Of a stretch of 36,517 nt of DNA, positions 20,837 through 28,517 are shown in pieces; position 1 is the first letter of the stretch; each line of letters opens with the position of its first letter. The notes beneath the pieces were generated by a model that saw only the letters and a program-made list of their open reading frames with translations, ran no database searches and had not been told where the DNA came from. A program made the translations under genes and the position numbers. This DNA comes from Micromonospora sp. KC723 (lineage in GTDB: Bacteria; Actinomycetota; Actinomycetes; Mycobacteriales; Micromonosporaceae). Location: assembly GCF_004348595.1 (NCBI RefSeq), contig NZ_SMKD01000053.1, positions 1 to 36,517 of the forward strand. The letters run 5' to 3'.

Positions 20837-21748
20837 ATGCTTGTCACCGTGCGCTATCTGATTCCACATCCCGACGCGGTGGCCGACCTCGCCGATCTCG
20901 ACGTCGCGCTCCACGACGGCACTCAGCCCATCCCCGATCACCTGGACGACGTCGAGTTCTTCGCGGTCCCGTACGGGGTCATCGATTCGCGTCTCTGCGA
21001 GCCGATCGCCCGGATGCCCCGGCTCGCGGTGGTGCAGACCGTGACCGCCGGCTACGACCACGTCCTGCCGTTCCTGCGACCCGGCCTGATCCTGGCCAAC
21101 GGGCGGGGCGTGCACGACGCGGCCACCGCCGAGTTGGCGGTGGCGCTCACCCTCGCCGCCCGGCGCCGGCTGCCGGACTTCGTCCGCGCCGGTGACGAGG
21201 GCCGCTGGGCCACGGGCTGGTCGGCCGGGCTGGCCGACGCCCGGGTGCTGATCGTCGGTTACGGCTCGATCGGCGCGGCGATCGAGCGCCGGCTCGCCGG
21301 GTTCGAGGTGGAGGTCAGCCGGGTGGCGCGCAGCGCCCGCTCCGGCGTACGGCCGGTGTCCGACGTCGCGGAACTGCTGCCGCAGGCGGATGTGGTCATC
21401 CTGGCCACCCCGCTGACCCCGCAGACCGAGGGCCTGGTGAACAAGGATTTCCTCGCCAGGATGCCCGACGGCGCCCTGCTGGTGAACGTGTCCAGGGGTC
21501 GGGTGGTGGATACCGCGGCGCTGCTCGCCGAACTCGAGGCGGGCCGGCTGCACGCCGCCCTGGACGTCACCGAACCCGAGCCGCTGCCCGCCGACCATCC
21601 GCTGTGGTCGGCACCGAACGTCCTGATCAGCCCGCACGTCGGCGGCCTGACCGCCGCCTTGGCCCCCAGGGCCCGCCGACTCCTGGTCGACCAGGTACGG
21701 CGGTACGCGGCCGGCAAGCCGCTCGCGAACGTCGTCATCGGACAGTAG
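20837..21748 (+). CDS. D-isomer-specific 2-hydroxyacid dehydrogenase
   Basis: This NAD(P)-dependent oxidoreductase of 303 residues belongs to the D-2-hydroxyacid dehydrogenase family. The nucleotide-binding loop GYGSIG is at 141-146. The catalytic set is R220 in NVSRGRVVDT, the glutamate pair E246/E248 in DVTEPEP, and H267 in SPHVGG. The family's DHPLW and LATPLTPQTEGLV segments are present. It is a little shorter than phosphoglycerate dehydrogenase and has no ACT domain, so a glyoxylate/hydroxypyruvate or other 2-ketoacid reductase is likelier. The substrate cannot be assigned. It is divergent from the hut operon across 82 bases, so the hut operator could also influence it. The ATG at 20837 is the first good start; no clear ribosome site precedes it. 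A hairpin follows the stop. Confidence 0.88.
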   Translation: MLVTVRYLIPHPDAVADLADLDVALHDGTQPIPDHLDDVEFFAVPYGVIDSRLCEPIARMPRLAVVQTVTAGYDHVLPFLRPGLILANGRGVHDAATAELAVALTLAARRRLPDFVRAGDEGRWATGWSAGLADARVLIVGYGSIGAAIERRLAGFEVEVSRVARSARSGVRPVSDVAELLPQADVVILATPLTPQTEGLVNKDFLARMPDGALLVNVSRGRVVDTAALLAELEAGRLHAALDVTEPEPLPADHPLWSAPNVLISPHVGGLTAALAPRARRLLVDQVRRYAAGKPLANVVIGQ

Positions 21749-21767
21749 TCGCCTCGGTGGCGTCGAT

Positions 21768-21815
21768 TGCGGCATCCTGCGGTGCCACGGCGTGCGGATG
21801 GCGCAGGATGCGGCA
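21768..21815 (+). terminator. hairpin after the hydroxyacid dehydrogenase gene
   Basis: Arms at 21772-21781 and 21802-21811 (gcatcctgcg and cgcaggatgc) pair perfectly over 10 bp, with three further pairs outside one mismatch and a 20-base loop. It begins 20 bases after the stop codon. It is a likely terminator without a T-run. Confidence 0.5.
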
Positions 21816-21884
21816 TTCGGCGCCACCGCACGGACGGGCGCGTCCTCTGTACCATCCCCTGGGCGGGTGAGCAGAGGAGTCAGC

Positions 21885-23141
21885 ATGCAGCCGGAGGGGC
21901 CGTACAGGTTCACCGAGATGATGGGCGTCTGCCAGGTCGGCAAGGCCTGGTGGGCCGTGGACGGGCAGGACCGGCTGGTGACCGTCGCCGTGCTCGAACC
22001 GGTGGTGGCCGAGGACCCGGCCTGGCGGCGTGCGTTCGCCGGCATGGCTGACGCGCTGGCCGCGCCCGGTGGGGGCGGCCGGCCGTACCTGGCCGCCGAC
22101 TTCGAGGCCACCGCGCCGTGGGTCGCGTACGTCGCCGACGGCAGCCCCGGCGCCGAGCACCTGTTCCGCGCGCTGGGCCACGAGATCCACGGCGAGCAGG
22201 CGACCGACGACGCCACCGTGGCGATGCACCAGGTGCCGCCGGTGCAGCAGGCGCAGCCGATGCCGTGGGCGGTGCAGGGCGACCCGTCCCAGGGAATGGC
22301 ACCCCAGCCGGTGTCGCCGTCGCCGGTCTCCACGCCGCCGCACCCGGTGTCGACCCCTCCGGTCTCCACGCCGCCGCACCCGGTCTCCACCCCACCGCAC
22401 CCGGTCTCCACGCCGCCGGTGTCGCCGGCCTACCCCCGGCAGGACAGCGCCCCGCCGTACGACCCGTTCGATCCGTCGACCGGCCCCCGGATCGCCCCCG
22501 TGCGTCCCGAGCCGAAGCGGCGGCGAGACTGGATCTCGGTCGCGGTGGCGCTGGTGCTCACCCTGGTCGCCGGCACCGCCGGGTTCTTCCTCGGGGGAGG
22601 TGGCGGCGACAAGACCGCCGCCCCGCCCGCGCCGTCGACCAGCCCGTCCCTGCCGCCGTACGAGGCGAAGCAGTTCGCCATCAACAAGGCGAAGTTCGAG
22701 GGCGAACTGGCACCACTGGCCGAGCCGTGGCTGACCCGCCTCGGCGGCTGCGTGGTCTACGGGGAGGCCGGTGCCCCGAAGCTGCCGGCCGACGAGAAGC
22801 GGCACGTCTTCTGCAACTACGGCGGGGCGTGGCTGCACTTCGCGCTGCACCAGGGCCGCAAGCAGAAGGACACCGCCCGCGCGTACCGTCAGCAGCTCAA
22901 CCTGGCCGGCGCGACGGTGGCGCCGGGGATGCGTGAGGCGACCCGGACGACCGGCGGGGTGACCGGCGCGAGCGGCAGTTACGTCGAGTACGCGTTCGAG
23001 GGCGACGGCGGCCGGCCCATCTGCGGTGTCTGGTGGGACCGGGACGACATCGAGGGTGCCTTCTACGTGGAGACCCTCTGCGAGGAGGGCCTCGGCGGCG
23101 ACTGGGACGCGCTGCGGGATCTGTGGCGGCGGGGCAGCTGA
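21885..23141 (+). CDS. membrane protein with a degenerate kinase N-lobe and a four-cysteine exterior domain
   Basis: This 418-residue protein has no known function. Residues 6-97 follow the outline of an actinobacterial Ser/Thr kinase N-lobe: YRFTEMMGVCQVGKAWWAVD in place of the glycine loop, VTVAVLEP where VAVK is expected (lysine replaced by leucine), and RPYLAADFE. The C-lobe with HRD and DFG is wholly absent, so it cannot be a kinase. A proline-rich stretch with VSTPPHP repeats (148-180) follows, then KRRRD and one membrane helix (about 216-236). The exterior C-terminal domain has cysteines at 289, 310, 380 and 399, enough for two disulfides. The positive patch before the helix predicts the kinase-like part inside the cell. 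AGAGGAG five bases before ATG 21885 fixes the start. A role as a pseudokinase-type receptor or scaffold is inference. Confidence 0.8.
   Translation: MQPEGPYRFTEMMGVCQVGKAWWAVDGQDRLVTVAVLEPVVAEDPAWRRAFAGMADALAAPGGGGRPYLAADFEATAPWVAYVADGSPGAEHLFRALGHEIHGEQATDDATVAMHQVPPVQQAQPMPWAVQGDPSQGMAPQPVSPSPVSTPPHPVSTPPVSTPPHPVSTPPHPVSTPPVSPAYPRQDSAPPYDPFDPSTGPRIAPVRPEPKRRRDWISVAVALVLTLVAGTAGFFLGGGGGDKTAAPPAPSTSPSLPPYEAKQFAINKAKFEGELAPLAEPWLTRLGGCVVYGEAGAPKLPADEKRHVFCNYGGAWLHFALHQGRKQKDTARAYRQQLNLAGATVAPGMREATRTTGGVTGASGSYVEYAFEGDGGRPICGVWWDRDDIEGAFYVETLCEEGLGGDWDALRDLWRRGS
22326..22424 (+). repeat. tandem repeats coding the VSTPPHP heptapeptide
   Basis: Imperfect 21-base units (with shorter VSTPP variants) encode VSTPPHP-VSTPP-VSTPPHP-VSTPPHP-VSTPP within the linker of the kinase-like membrane protein. 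Copies differ at third positions, so the repeat is not very recent. Confidence 0.85.
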
Positions 23142-23161
23142 CCGACCCGCCGTCCCGGCGG

Positions 23162-24778
23162 TCAGCCCCGGCTGACCAGCGCGACCGGCTCGACGCCGTC
23201 GGTGACCTGCGCCACCCGGTAGTCGGCGAGCGCCTGCCGCCAGACGTCCCGCTCGGCGCCGACGAGGTGCGAGCGGACCAGCCAGACCCGGGCGTCGTCA
23301 CCGCGCCGGCCGGCCAGCTCCACCGCCCGCTGGAGTCCGGCGCGGACGGTGGTCGCGTCCTGGCCGGAGACCACGACCACGTCGGACCGGCGGGGCATCG
23401 CGACCGACCAACCCACGGTGTTGCCGTACGGCGCGACCAGCTCGATCGGCTCGTGCCGGGAGTAGAACGCGAAGCCGTACCAGGCCGCGTCGTTCATGAC
23501 CACGACGTCGTTGCCCGCCCGGTGCGCGGCCACGTACTCGGTCGCCGACCGGATGTCCGTCACGGAGATGGCGGTGTAGTACAGCCCCGGTTCGTTGCCG
23601 TCGAACCGGTACCAGTGGCCGTTGCCGACGGCGTAGGGACCGATCAGCAGCGCGCAGACCGCCGCGGCCAGCACCGCCGGTCGAGCCCGGGGCACCCGGT
23701 GGCCGAACCGCGTGACGGCAAGGTCCGCCACCCCCGCGACCCCGATGCCGGCCACCGCCGCCGCCGTGACGAGCAGGAAGTGCGACGTACGTAGCTCCAG
23801 CAGCGGGTACAGCCCGGCGACTCCCAACGTGCTCGCCACCACCGGTAGCAGGACCACCGCGAGCGCGGTGGCGGGACGGTCCCGTCGTACCAGGGTCACC
23901 GTGCCCGCGACGAGCGCGCCGGCGACGACCAGCCCGGGAGCGCCGACCAACGGCGACAGGTCGGCGAACCGGTCGCCCAGGTAACCGGCCAGTTCACCCG
24001 GCCCGGGGAAGCTGTCGGCCCAGTACCGCTCCATCGCCTCGTTGCGCCCCCGCGAGGAGATGCCGAGGTAGACGGCGGCGACGATCACCCCGGCGTTCAG
24101 GCCGGCCAGGGCCACCTCGGCGACCCGTGGCCACTGCCGCCGGCTCGCGGTCGTGAGCAGCAGCGCGCCGAAGACGCACGGGGCGACGATCGCCGTCACG
24201 TGGCTGACCAGCATGGCCACCGCGACGGCGGCGGTGAGCACCCCGAGCCGCCGCCGGGACCAGGCCTGCTCGGCCCAGCAGACCAGGACGAGCAGGCACA
24301 CCGCGACGGCGGCGTCGGCGGTGTACTGCTTGAGGTCGTGGCGGACCTGTTGCGCCGGGAGGAGCAGCACCACCGTCGCGCAGGCGACACCCGCCACGAT
24401 GCCCCGGCCGGCCGTCGGCCACCGCAGCGACCGGCCGAACGCGTACGCCCCGACGACCGCGAGCCCGTGGAACGCGAGCGGCACCGCCCGCAGGTGGTCG
24501 GCGTCGGGCACCAGCCGCAGCAGGAAACTCCAGCCGATCGGGCTGGACGACGTCGTCACCGGCAGGTCGCCGAGCGGGAACCGCACGGACAGCGCCACCC
24601 ACGCCTCGTCGACCCAGTAGGGGGCTGTCAGGATGGTCCTGACGTCGTGCACGACCAGGATCAGTTCGAGCAGGACGGCGACGGCGGCGGCGTCGCGGAC
24701 AGTCGGGCGGGGCCCCGGTGCGGCGACCGTCGACGCGTCGGACCTGCCGACGTGCGCTGGTTCGAGGTGTGCGATCAC
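23162..24778 (-). CDS. GT-C-fold membrane glycosyltransferase (GT39/ArnT-like)
   Basis: This is a polytopic membrane protein of 538 residues with about ten or more hydrophobic helices. It is the type that transfers sugars from polyprenyl-phosphate donors on the outer face of the membrane. The first outer loop, after the first helix, holds TAPYWVDEAWVALSV, where the DE pair marks the GT-C catalytic site. QVRHDLKQYTADAAVAV resembles the second conserved loop of GT39-type enzymes. The C-terminal 130 residues form a soluble exterior domain (from about GHWYRFDGNEPG). The start is GTG 24778, with AGGGA six bases upstream and a TAGGGT box at 24820-24815. It converges on the kinase-like gene with only 20 bases between them. 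Near a glycan operon, it probably decorates the same polymer, but the sugar is unknown. Confidence 0.82.
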   Translation of the reverse strand: MIAHLEPAHVGRSDASTVAAPGPRPTVRDAAAVAVLLELILVVHDVRTILTAPYWVDEAWVALSVRFPLGDLPVTTSSSPIGWSFLLRLVPDADHLRAVPLAFHGLAVVGAYAFGRSLRWPTAGRGIVAGVACATVVLLLPAQQVRHDLKQYTADAAVAVCLLVLVCWAEQAWSRRRLGVLTAAVAVAMLVSHVTAIVAPCVFGALLLTTASRRQWPRVAEVALAGLNAGVIVAAVYLGISSRGRNEAMERYWADSFPGPGELAGYLGDRFADLSPLVGAPGLVVAGALVAGTVTLVRRDRPATALAVVLLPVVASTLGVAGLYPLLELRTSHFLLVTAAAVAGIGVAGVADLAVTRFGHRVPRARPAVLAAAVCALLIGPYAVGNGHWYRFDGNEPGLYYTAISVTDIRSATEYVAAHRAGNDVVVMNDAAWYGFAFYSRHEPIELVAPYGNTVGWSVAMPRRSDVVVVSGQDATTVRAGLQRAVELAGRRGDDARVWLVRSHLVGAERDVWRQALADYRVAQVTDGVEPVALVSRG

Positions 24779-24812
24779 GCAGATCCCTATCCGACTGGCG
24801 ACCGGCCGGGCG

Positions 24813-25028
24813 TCACCCTAACCCAACCCGGGCGAAAGTGTCGGCACTGGTGAGGCGGCTGCTGTGCCATGCGAGGGGCGTGCCACCACAGTGGCAGGTG
24901 ACACGAAACGGTTCCGGAGTCGAGGAACACCCTGTCCGGACCATGACGACCTCAGGCGGTACGGCAACTTCGAGGCAGTTGCCACCCCAGTTGCTTCGCG
25001 TGCTCTTCTTCCAGGTGAGCGTGGTCAT
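24813..25028 (-). pseudogene. DUF397 remnant with altered C-terminal half
   Basis: From ATG 25028 the protein begins MTTLTWKKSTRSNWGGNCLEVA, the hallmark start of DUF397, a small actinobacterial family usually encoded just after an XRE-type regulator. The expected second half (VRDSKD, then FTPAEW and a final helix) is missing. After MVRTG the frame continues with unrelated Cys- and His-bearing sequence for about 35 residues to a TGA at 24813. No intact XRE gene lies upstream, though a short open stretch in another frame (ending near the ATG) could be its last residues. GC at third positions is lower than in the neighbours. I read it as a decayed copy; a divergent working gene is less likely. 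Confidence 0.55.
24815..24820 (-). promoter_or_regulatory. -10 box for the GT-C gene
   Basis: TAGGGT on the minus strand would start transcription near 24808, giving a leader of about 30 bases with AGGGA before the GTG at 24778. It overlaps the end of the DUF397 remnant. Confidence 0.35.
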
Positions 25029-25277
25029 GTCGTTGCTCTGCGATTGAGGCGATGAGTTTGCGGACCGCGCTTCGCTCAACGCGGCTTCGCTATGCGGGCC
25101 CACGAACGCTATTCAGAACGGCCTATCCCGAGGTGTGGTGACCCCGAGTCCGGTGACGCTCCGTAGCACTCGGAGGAAGCCGGTGAGGTGTTCGCCCCAA
25201 CTGGCGTGGAGGATGTTCTGTTGGTCAGGTTGCGATGACGCGCAATCGACTGCGGCATGCCGTGCCGACCGGGGTGT
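25029..25277. other. gene-poor, lower-GC stretch
   Basis: No convincing gene is seen. Short broken coding-like stretches occur on the minus strand. A 10-bp palindrome, CGGCATGCCG (25253-25262), and an inverted repeat TTGCG-N6-CGCAA (25230-25245) lie upstream of the isochorismatase-fold gene. The composition is more AT-rich than the surroundings, consistent with insertion and decay. Confidence 0.5.
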
Positions 25278-25289
25278 TAGGGTCACCGG
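25278..25289 (+). promoter_or_regulatory. leaderless-type -10 box for the isochorismatase-fold gene
   Basis: TAGGGT (25278-25283) is six bases before ATG 25290, with no ribosome site between. It supports both this start and active transcription of the gene. Confidence 0.5.
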
Positions 25290-25826
25290 ATGCCCTCACT
25301 CCTTACCAGGCCATTCCTTGCCGGACGCACCGCGCTGATCGTTGTGGACCTGATGCCGCGTATCGTCGAGCAGGACATGGGTCCCCACAAGGGGGCTGAC
25401 GTGGTGGCCCGGGCAAGCCGCCTGGTGACAGCGTTCCGCCGGGCAGGCGGCACCGTGGTGCTGGTCCGGGTGGATCGGCCGGGCGTTGCCGAGCAGCCCC
25501 CGGGCAGTGGGTTCGTCCCGGAGATGGAGCCGCAGCCCGGTGACATCATTGTCGTGAAGCAGACCATTGGTGCGTTCTACGGCACAGGCTTGGCCGACCA
25601 GCTGCGGGAGCGCGGTGTGTCTTCAGTGGTCATGACCGGCCTCGCCACGACGATGGGTGTCGAGTCGACTGCGCGCGCTGCGTCCGATTACGGGTTCGAG
25701 GTCATCTTCGTGGCCGATGCGATGAGCGGTGTGGCGGCGGCGGAGCATGACCACGCTCTGACGGTGGTTCTGCCGCGGTTCGGCGAGGTCGTCACCACTG
25801 ACGAGGTACTCGACTGGCTCAGTTGA
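25290..25826 (+). CDS. isochorismatase-fold hydrolase lacking the catalytic cysteine
   Basis: This cytosolic hydrolase of 178 residues belongs to the isochorismatase superfamily. D20 in LIVVDLMPRIV and K90 in VVKQTIGAFYGTGL fill two triad places. The third, normally cysteine, is G123 in ATTMGVESTARAA. This glycine variant occurs in a recognisable subgroup, and a lack of the cysteine is also seen in true isochorismatases, which cleave vinyl ethers without a thiol. The substrate is unknown. It is a distant relative of PncA at 1263-1844. Its codon use is less GC-biased than that of its neighbours, and it lies alone in a gene-poor patch flanked by imperfect repeats, which suggests acquisition. 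ATG 25290 is supported by the TAGGGT box six bases upstream. Confidence 0.88.
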   Translation: MPSLLTRPFLAGRTALIVVDLMPRIVEQDMGPHKGADVVARASRLVTAFRRAGGTVVLVRVDRPGVAEQPPGSGFVPEMEPQPGDIIVVKQTIGAFYGTGLADQLRERGVSSVVMTGLATTMGVESTARAASDYGFEVIFVADAMSGVAAAEHDHALTVVLPRFGEVVTTDEVLDWLS

Positions 25827-25956
25827 CGCCTGCCGCGCTTACTGGTCGGGGGACTCTCGCCTCGCTTTGCGGGTCTCACCAGAACGCGCTACGTAGTTCG
25901 AGATCATCACATCCGGAACTTGCGCGGGACACACCAGACCGGTTGAGGATATGCCG

Positions 25957-27615
25957 ATGGACACCCGGTGTCGACAGGTGGTGACTGATCCGTACGATCG
26001 CACGGTGCGAGAGTCGTCTGCCACCGTCAAGCCAGCCCGTCTCGTCGGTGGGCTCGGCCTTGCCGCCCTGGCGGTCGGGTTCCTGGTGACGGGCAGGTGG
26101 CAGTTCGCGCTCGCGGTCGGGGTCGGCGCGCTGCTCGGCTGGGTGCTCTGCGAACCGTTGCGCATCACCTGGGCAGTCCTGGTCATCGCCTTCACCGTTC
26201 CGGTGACCATCGATCCCGGCTACCCGACGAACCCCACGTACACCCTGCTGCTGGTCCTCTTCGTCCTCGCCGGCTGGGGCCGGGTGCTGCGCGCCGAACG
26301 GGACGGCTGGCAGCCCAGGCTGATCGGCGCGGCGCTGCTGCTCCCGGCGTGCGCCGTGCTCGCGGGGCTCGTCCACTGGCACGGGGCCAAGCCGGTCGTC
26401 GTCGGCCTCGCGCCGCTGCTGTGTTACGGGGTACTCGGTTGGCACCTGGTGGAGGAGGCGCGCCGCGACCCACGGACGATCCGGCGGATCGCGGAAGCGC
26501 TCACCTGGTTCAGCGTCGCCGTCGCCGTCTTCGCGAAGTACCAGACCCTGTCCCGCAGCTGGCCGATCTTCGACCAGTTCGCCTACCACTGGACGTACAC
26601 CTCCGCCTTCGACAACACCCGGGCGGTGGGGATCTCCGGGCACCCCATCATCTACGGCAGCTTCGCGATGGCGATGGCGCTCGTCGCGCTGACCCTGCGG
26701 GGCCGGTACTGGTACGTCCCGTTCACCGCCAACCTGGTGGCGCTGGTGCTCTCCGGGACCCGCAGCGCCTGGGTGGGCATGGTCCTCGCCCTCGCGGCCT
26801 GGCTGTTCGTCCGGTGGCGGAGGATCTCCCTCCGGGGGGTGGGCAGCGCGATCGCCGTCGGCGCGGTCGCCTACGCGGCCGTGGCGGTGGCGCCGTCGAT
26901 CCTGGCGCCCACCGTTTCCGAGCCGGCGTCCAACGTGGCCGCCCCCGCACCGACCGCGGCGGCACCGGCACCCACGCCCGCAGTCCCCACACCCGGATCG
27001 GCGGCCCCCGCGCCGACGTCTGCGGCCCCCGCCCGCACATCGGCGGCTCCGGCGCCCACCTCGGCGGCCCCCGCGCCCGAGACCGAAACCGCCGCCTCGC
27101 AGGCTCCCGCGCCGAGCCCCACCGGGCCCGCCGACGCGGTCGGCGTGGCGGGGTCCAGGTTCTCCGACCCGGCAAGTGCCGGCGCGCGCTTCACCCGCAT
27201 CAGCGTCGTCTGGGACGGCATCACGCGCGACTGGTCCACCGTCGTCTTCGGCAACGGCCCGGAATCCAACGTGCGCTACCTGGAGCACGTCGGTATCGGC
27301 GACGGTCAGGCGGAGGTCTTCGACAACACGTACCTGACCTTCTGGTACAACTTCGGCCTCATCGGCCTGGCCGGCCTGCTGTCCCTGCTGGTGGTCCTGT
27401 TCCGGCACCTGCGGTCGCTGCCGGCCCGCGTCCTGCTGGTGGGGTTCTCGGCGCAGGTCTTCTTCTTCGACGTGTGGCTGTGGCCCGGGGCGGTGGCCGT
27501 GGCCCTGCTGGCGGTGGCGCTGGGCGCGGCCGAGCACCCGTCGCTGACCGCCCGGCCGCTGCCGGCCCTCGGCCGGCGTAACCGCCGCCCGGCGGCGGCC
27601 CCCGCTCTCCGGTGA
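25957..27615 (+). CDS. O-antigen ligase/polymerase family membrane protein (Wzy_C type)
   Basis: This polytopic membrane protein of 552 residues is of the O-antigen ligase/Wzy polymerase class, which joins lipid-linked glycan units on the outer face of the membrane. About a dozen helices are visible. VLSGTRSAWVGMVLALAAWL (about 265-284) holds the arginine that marks the Wzy_C domain, and AVGISGHPIIYGSFAM precedes it. The large exterior loop (about 310-435) carries a 60-residue Ala/Pro-rich repeat insert (328-388), then FNGNG-like VVFGNGPESN, DNTYLTFWYNFGLIG and the last helices. I chose ATG 25957 because GAGG lies eight bases upstream; ATG 25951 is too close to it. It converges on the glycosyltransferase operon, sharing a terminator, and is probably its polymerase or ligase. 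Confidence 0.85.
   Translation: MDTRCRQVVTDPYDRTVRESSATVKPARLVGGLGLAALAVGFLVTGRWQFALAVGVGALLGWVLCEPLRITWAVLVIAFTVPVTIDPGYPTNPTYTLLLVLFVLAGWGRVLRAERDGWQPRLIGAALLLPACAVLAGLVHWHGAKPVVVGLAPLLCYGVLGWHLVEEARRDPRTIRRIAEALTWFSVAVAVFAKYQTLSRSWPIFDQFAYHWTYTSAFDNTRAVGISGHPIIYGSFAMAMALVALTLRGRYWYVPFTANLVALVLSGTRSAWVGMVLALAAWLFVRWRRISLRGVGSAIAVGAVAYAAVAVAPSILAPTVSEPASNVAAPAPTAAAPAPTPAVPTPGSAAPAPTSAAPARTSAAPAPTSAAPAPETETAASQAPAPSPTGPADAVGVAGSRFSDPASAGARFTRISVVWDGITRDWSTVVFGNGPESNVRYLEHVGIGDGQAEVFDNTYLTFWYNFGLIGLAGLLSLLVVLFRHLRSLPARVLLVGFSAQVFFFDVWLWPGAVAVALLAVALGAAEHPSLTARPLPALGRRNRRPAAAPALR
26938..27120 (+). repeat. Ala/Pro-rich repeat insert in the O-antigen ligase gene
   Basis: Degenerate 21-base units encode SAAPAPT-like heptapeptides, clearest over residues 348-376 of the ligase. 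The stretch lies in the predicted large exterior loop and looks like a flexible, possibly glycosylated or wall-spanning linker. Confidence 0.8.
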
Positions 27616-27651
27616 GTTCCGGCGTCCGTCCCTCGGGGACGGACGCCGAAC
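27616..27651. terminator. bidirectional terminator between the ligase and glycosyltransferase genes
   Basis: A 12-bp perfect stem, ggcgtccgtccc (27621-27632) with gggacggacgcc (27636-27647), has a three-base loop. Four more pairs lie outside a one-base bulge. It fills the 41-base gap between two convergent genes and should stop transcription from both sides. Confidence 0.85.
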
Positions 27652-27656
27652 GTAGG

Positions 27657-28517
27657 TCAGCCCACGGCGGTCGGGTCGGGCCGGGCCGTCGGGTCAGTGA
27701 CCGACGGTCGGGGCACCGGCGACCCGATCAGGCCGGCGGCGCGCCGGTGCCGGCGGGCGGCCGGCGGCAACCCGACCAGGAACTCGGGGAACATGCCGAA
27801 GAAGGTCCGGGCGCCGCGCAGCTCCAGGCTGTGCGCCCGCGACCAGCGCAGCGAGTTCGTCGCGCGGGCCCAGTGATGCGTCCACCGCACGTCGCCCAGC
27901 AACACCACGGGCAGGCCGTGCCGCCACGCCCGCAGCCCGAGCTCGTGGTCCTCGTAGTAGAGGAAGAACCGCTCGTTCCAGCCGCCCAACCGGACCACGT
28001 CCGCGGTGCGCCCGGCGACGGCCGCGCCCATCACCCAGGCCACGTAGCGCGCCTCGCCCGGTTCCGCCACCATCCGGTACGCGGCGTGCAGGCGGGACAG
28101 CGGCCACAGCTTCCGGTTGCCGAGCTTCGCGGTGGCGTACGGGAAACCCCGGCCGTTCGGCTGCGGCACGCCGTCGGAGGCGAGCAGTTGGGGGGCTACC
28201 AGGCCGCCGTGCGTGTCGAGGTGCCGCCGCAGCGTGTCCAGGCCGTCCGGGCGGACCTCGAGGTCGGGGTTGGCGAACAGCACGTACTCGCCGGTGGCCT
28301 CGCGCAGCGCGACGTTGTTGGCCCGGGCGAAGCCGACGTTCTCCGGCAGCCGGATGACCCGGGCGCCCAACTCCTGCGCCACCGCGACCGAGTCGTCCGT
28401 CGAGCAGTTGTCCACGACGATCCACTCGTACGGCTTCGGGTCACCGCCCCAGCAGCGGCGGAGTGTCTCCGCCGACTGGTAGCTGACCGTCACGACACTC
28501 CACCGGTGTCCCGCCAT
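27657..28517 (-). CDS. GT2-family glycosyltransferase (a)
   Basis: This is a soluble or membrane-edge glycosyltransferase of family 2, GT-A fold, 286 residues, resembling bacterial rhamnosyltransferases. It shows the nucleotide-binding start WSVVTVSYQSAETL, WIVVDNCSTDDS, NVGFARANNVAL, the metal-site-like FANPDLEV, and YYEDHELGLRAW with the acidic base region. The ATG at 28517 shares one base with the stop of the preceding gene (TGATG), so I reject a longer in-frame start at 28580. It is the last gene of the minus-strand glycan operon. The donor sugar cannot be assigned; dTDP-rhamnose or a hexose are common for relatives. Confidence 0.88.
   Translation of the reverse strand: MAGHRWSVVTVSYQSAETLRRCWGGDPKPYEWIVVDNCSTDDSVAVAQELGARVIRLPENVGFARANNVALREATGEYVLFANPDLEVRPDGLDTLRRHLDTHGGLVAPQLLASDGVPQPNGRGFPYATAKLGNRKLWPLSRLHAAYRMVAEPGEARYVAWVMGAAVAGRTADVVRLGGWNERFFLYYEDHELGLRAWRHGLPVVLLGDVRWTHHWARATNSLRWSRAHSLELRGARTFFGMFPEFLVGLPPAARRHRRAAGLIGSPVPRPSVTDPTARPDPTAVG

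Noticed and set aside
22326..22424. Possible CRISPR-like array
   Set aside because: The repeats are in-frame codons for VSTPPHP with no spacers; they are a protein linker repeat.
23147..23161. Short hairpin between the kinase-like gene and the GT-C gene
   Set aside because: Only six base pairs with a three-base loop, and it reaches the stop codon of the GT-C gene edge; too weak to call a terminator.
25029..25092. Possible C-terminus of an XRE regulator next to the DUF397 remnant
   Set aside because: An open stretch in another frame ends close to the DUF397 start, as an XRE partner would, but it is only about 20 residues after an in-frame stop and has no definite motif, so it is not listed as a gene.
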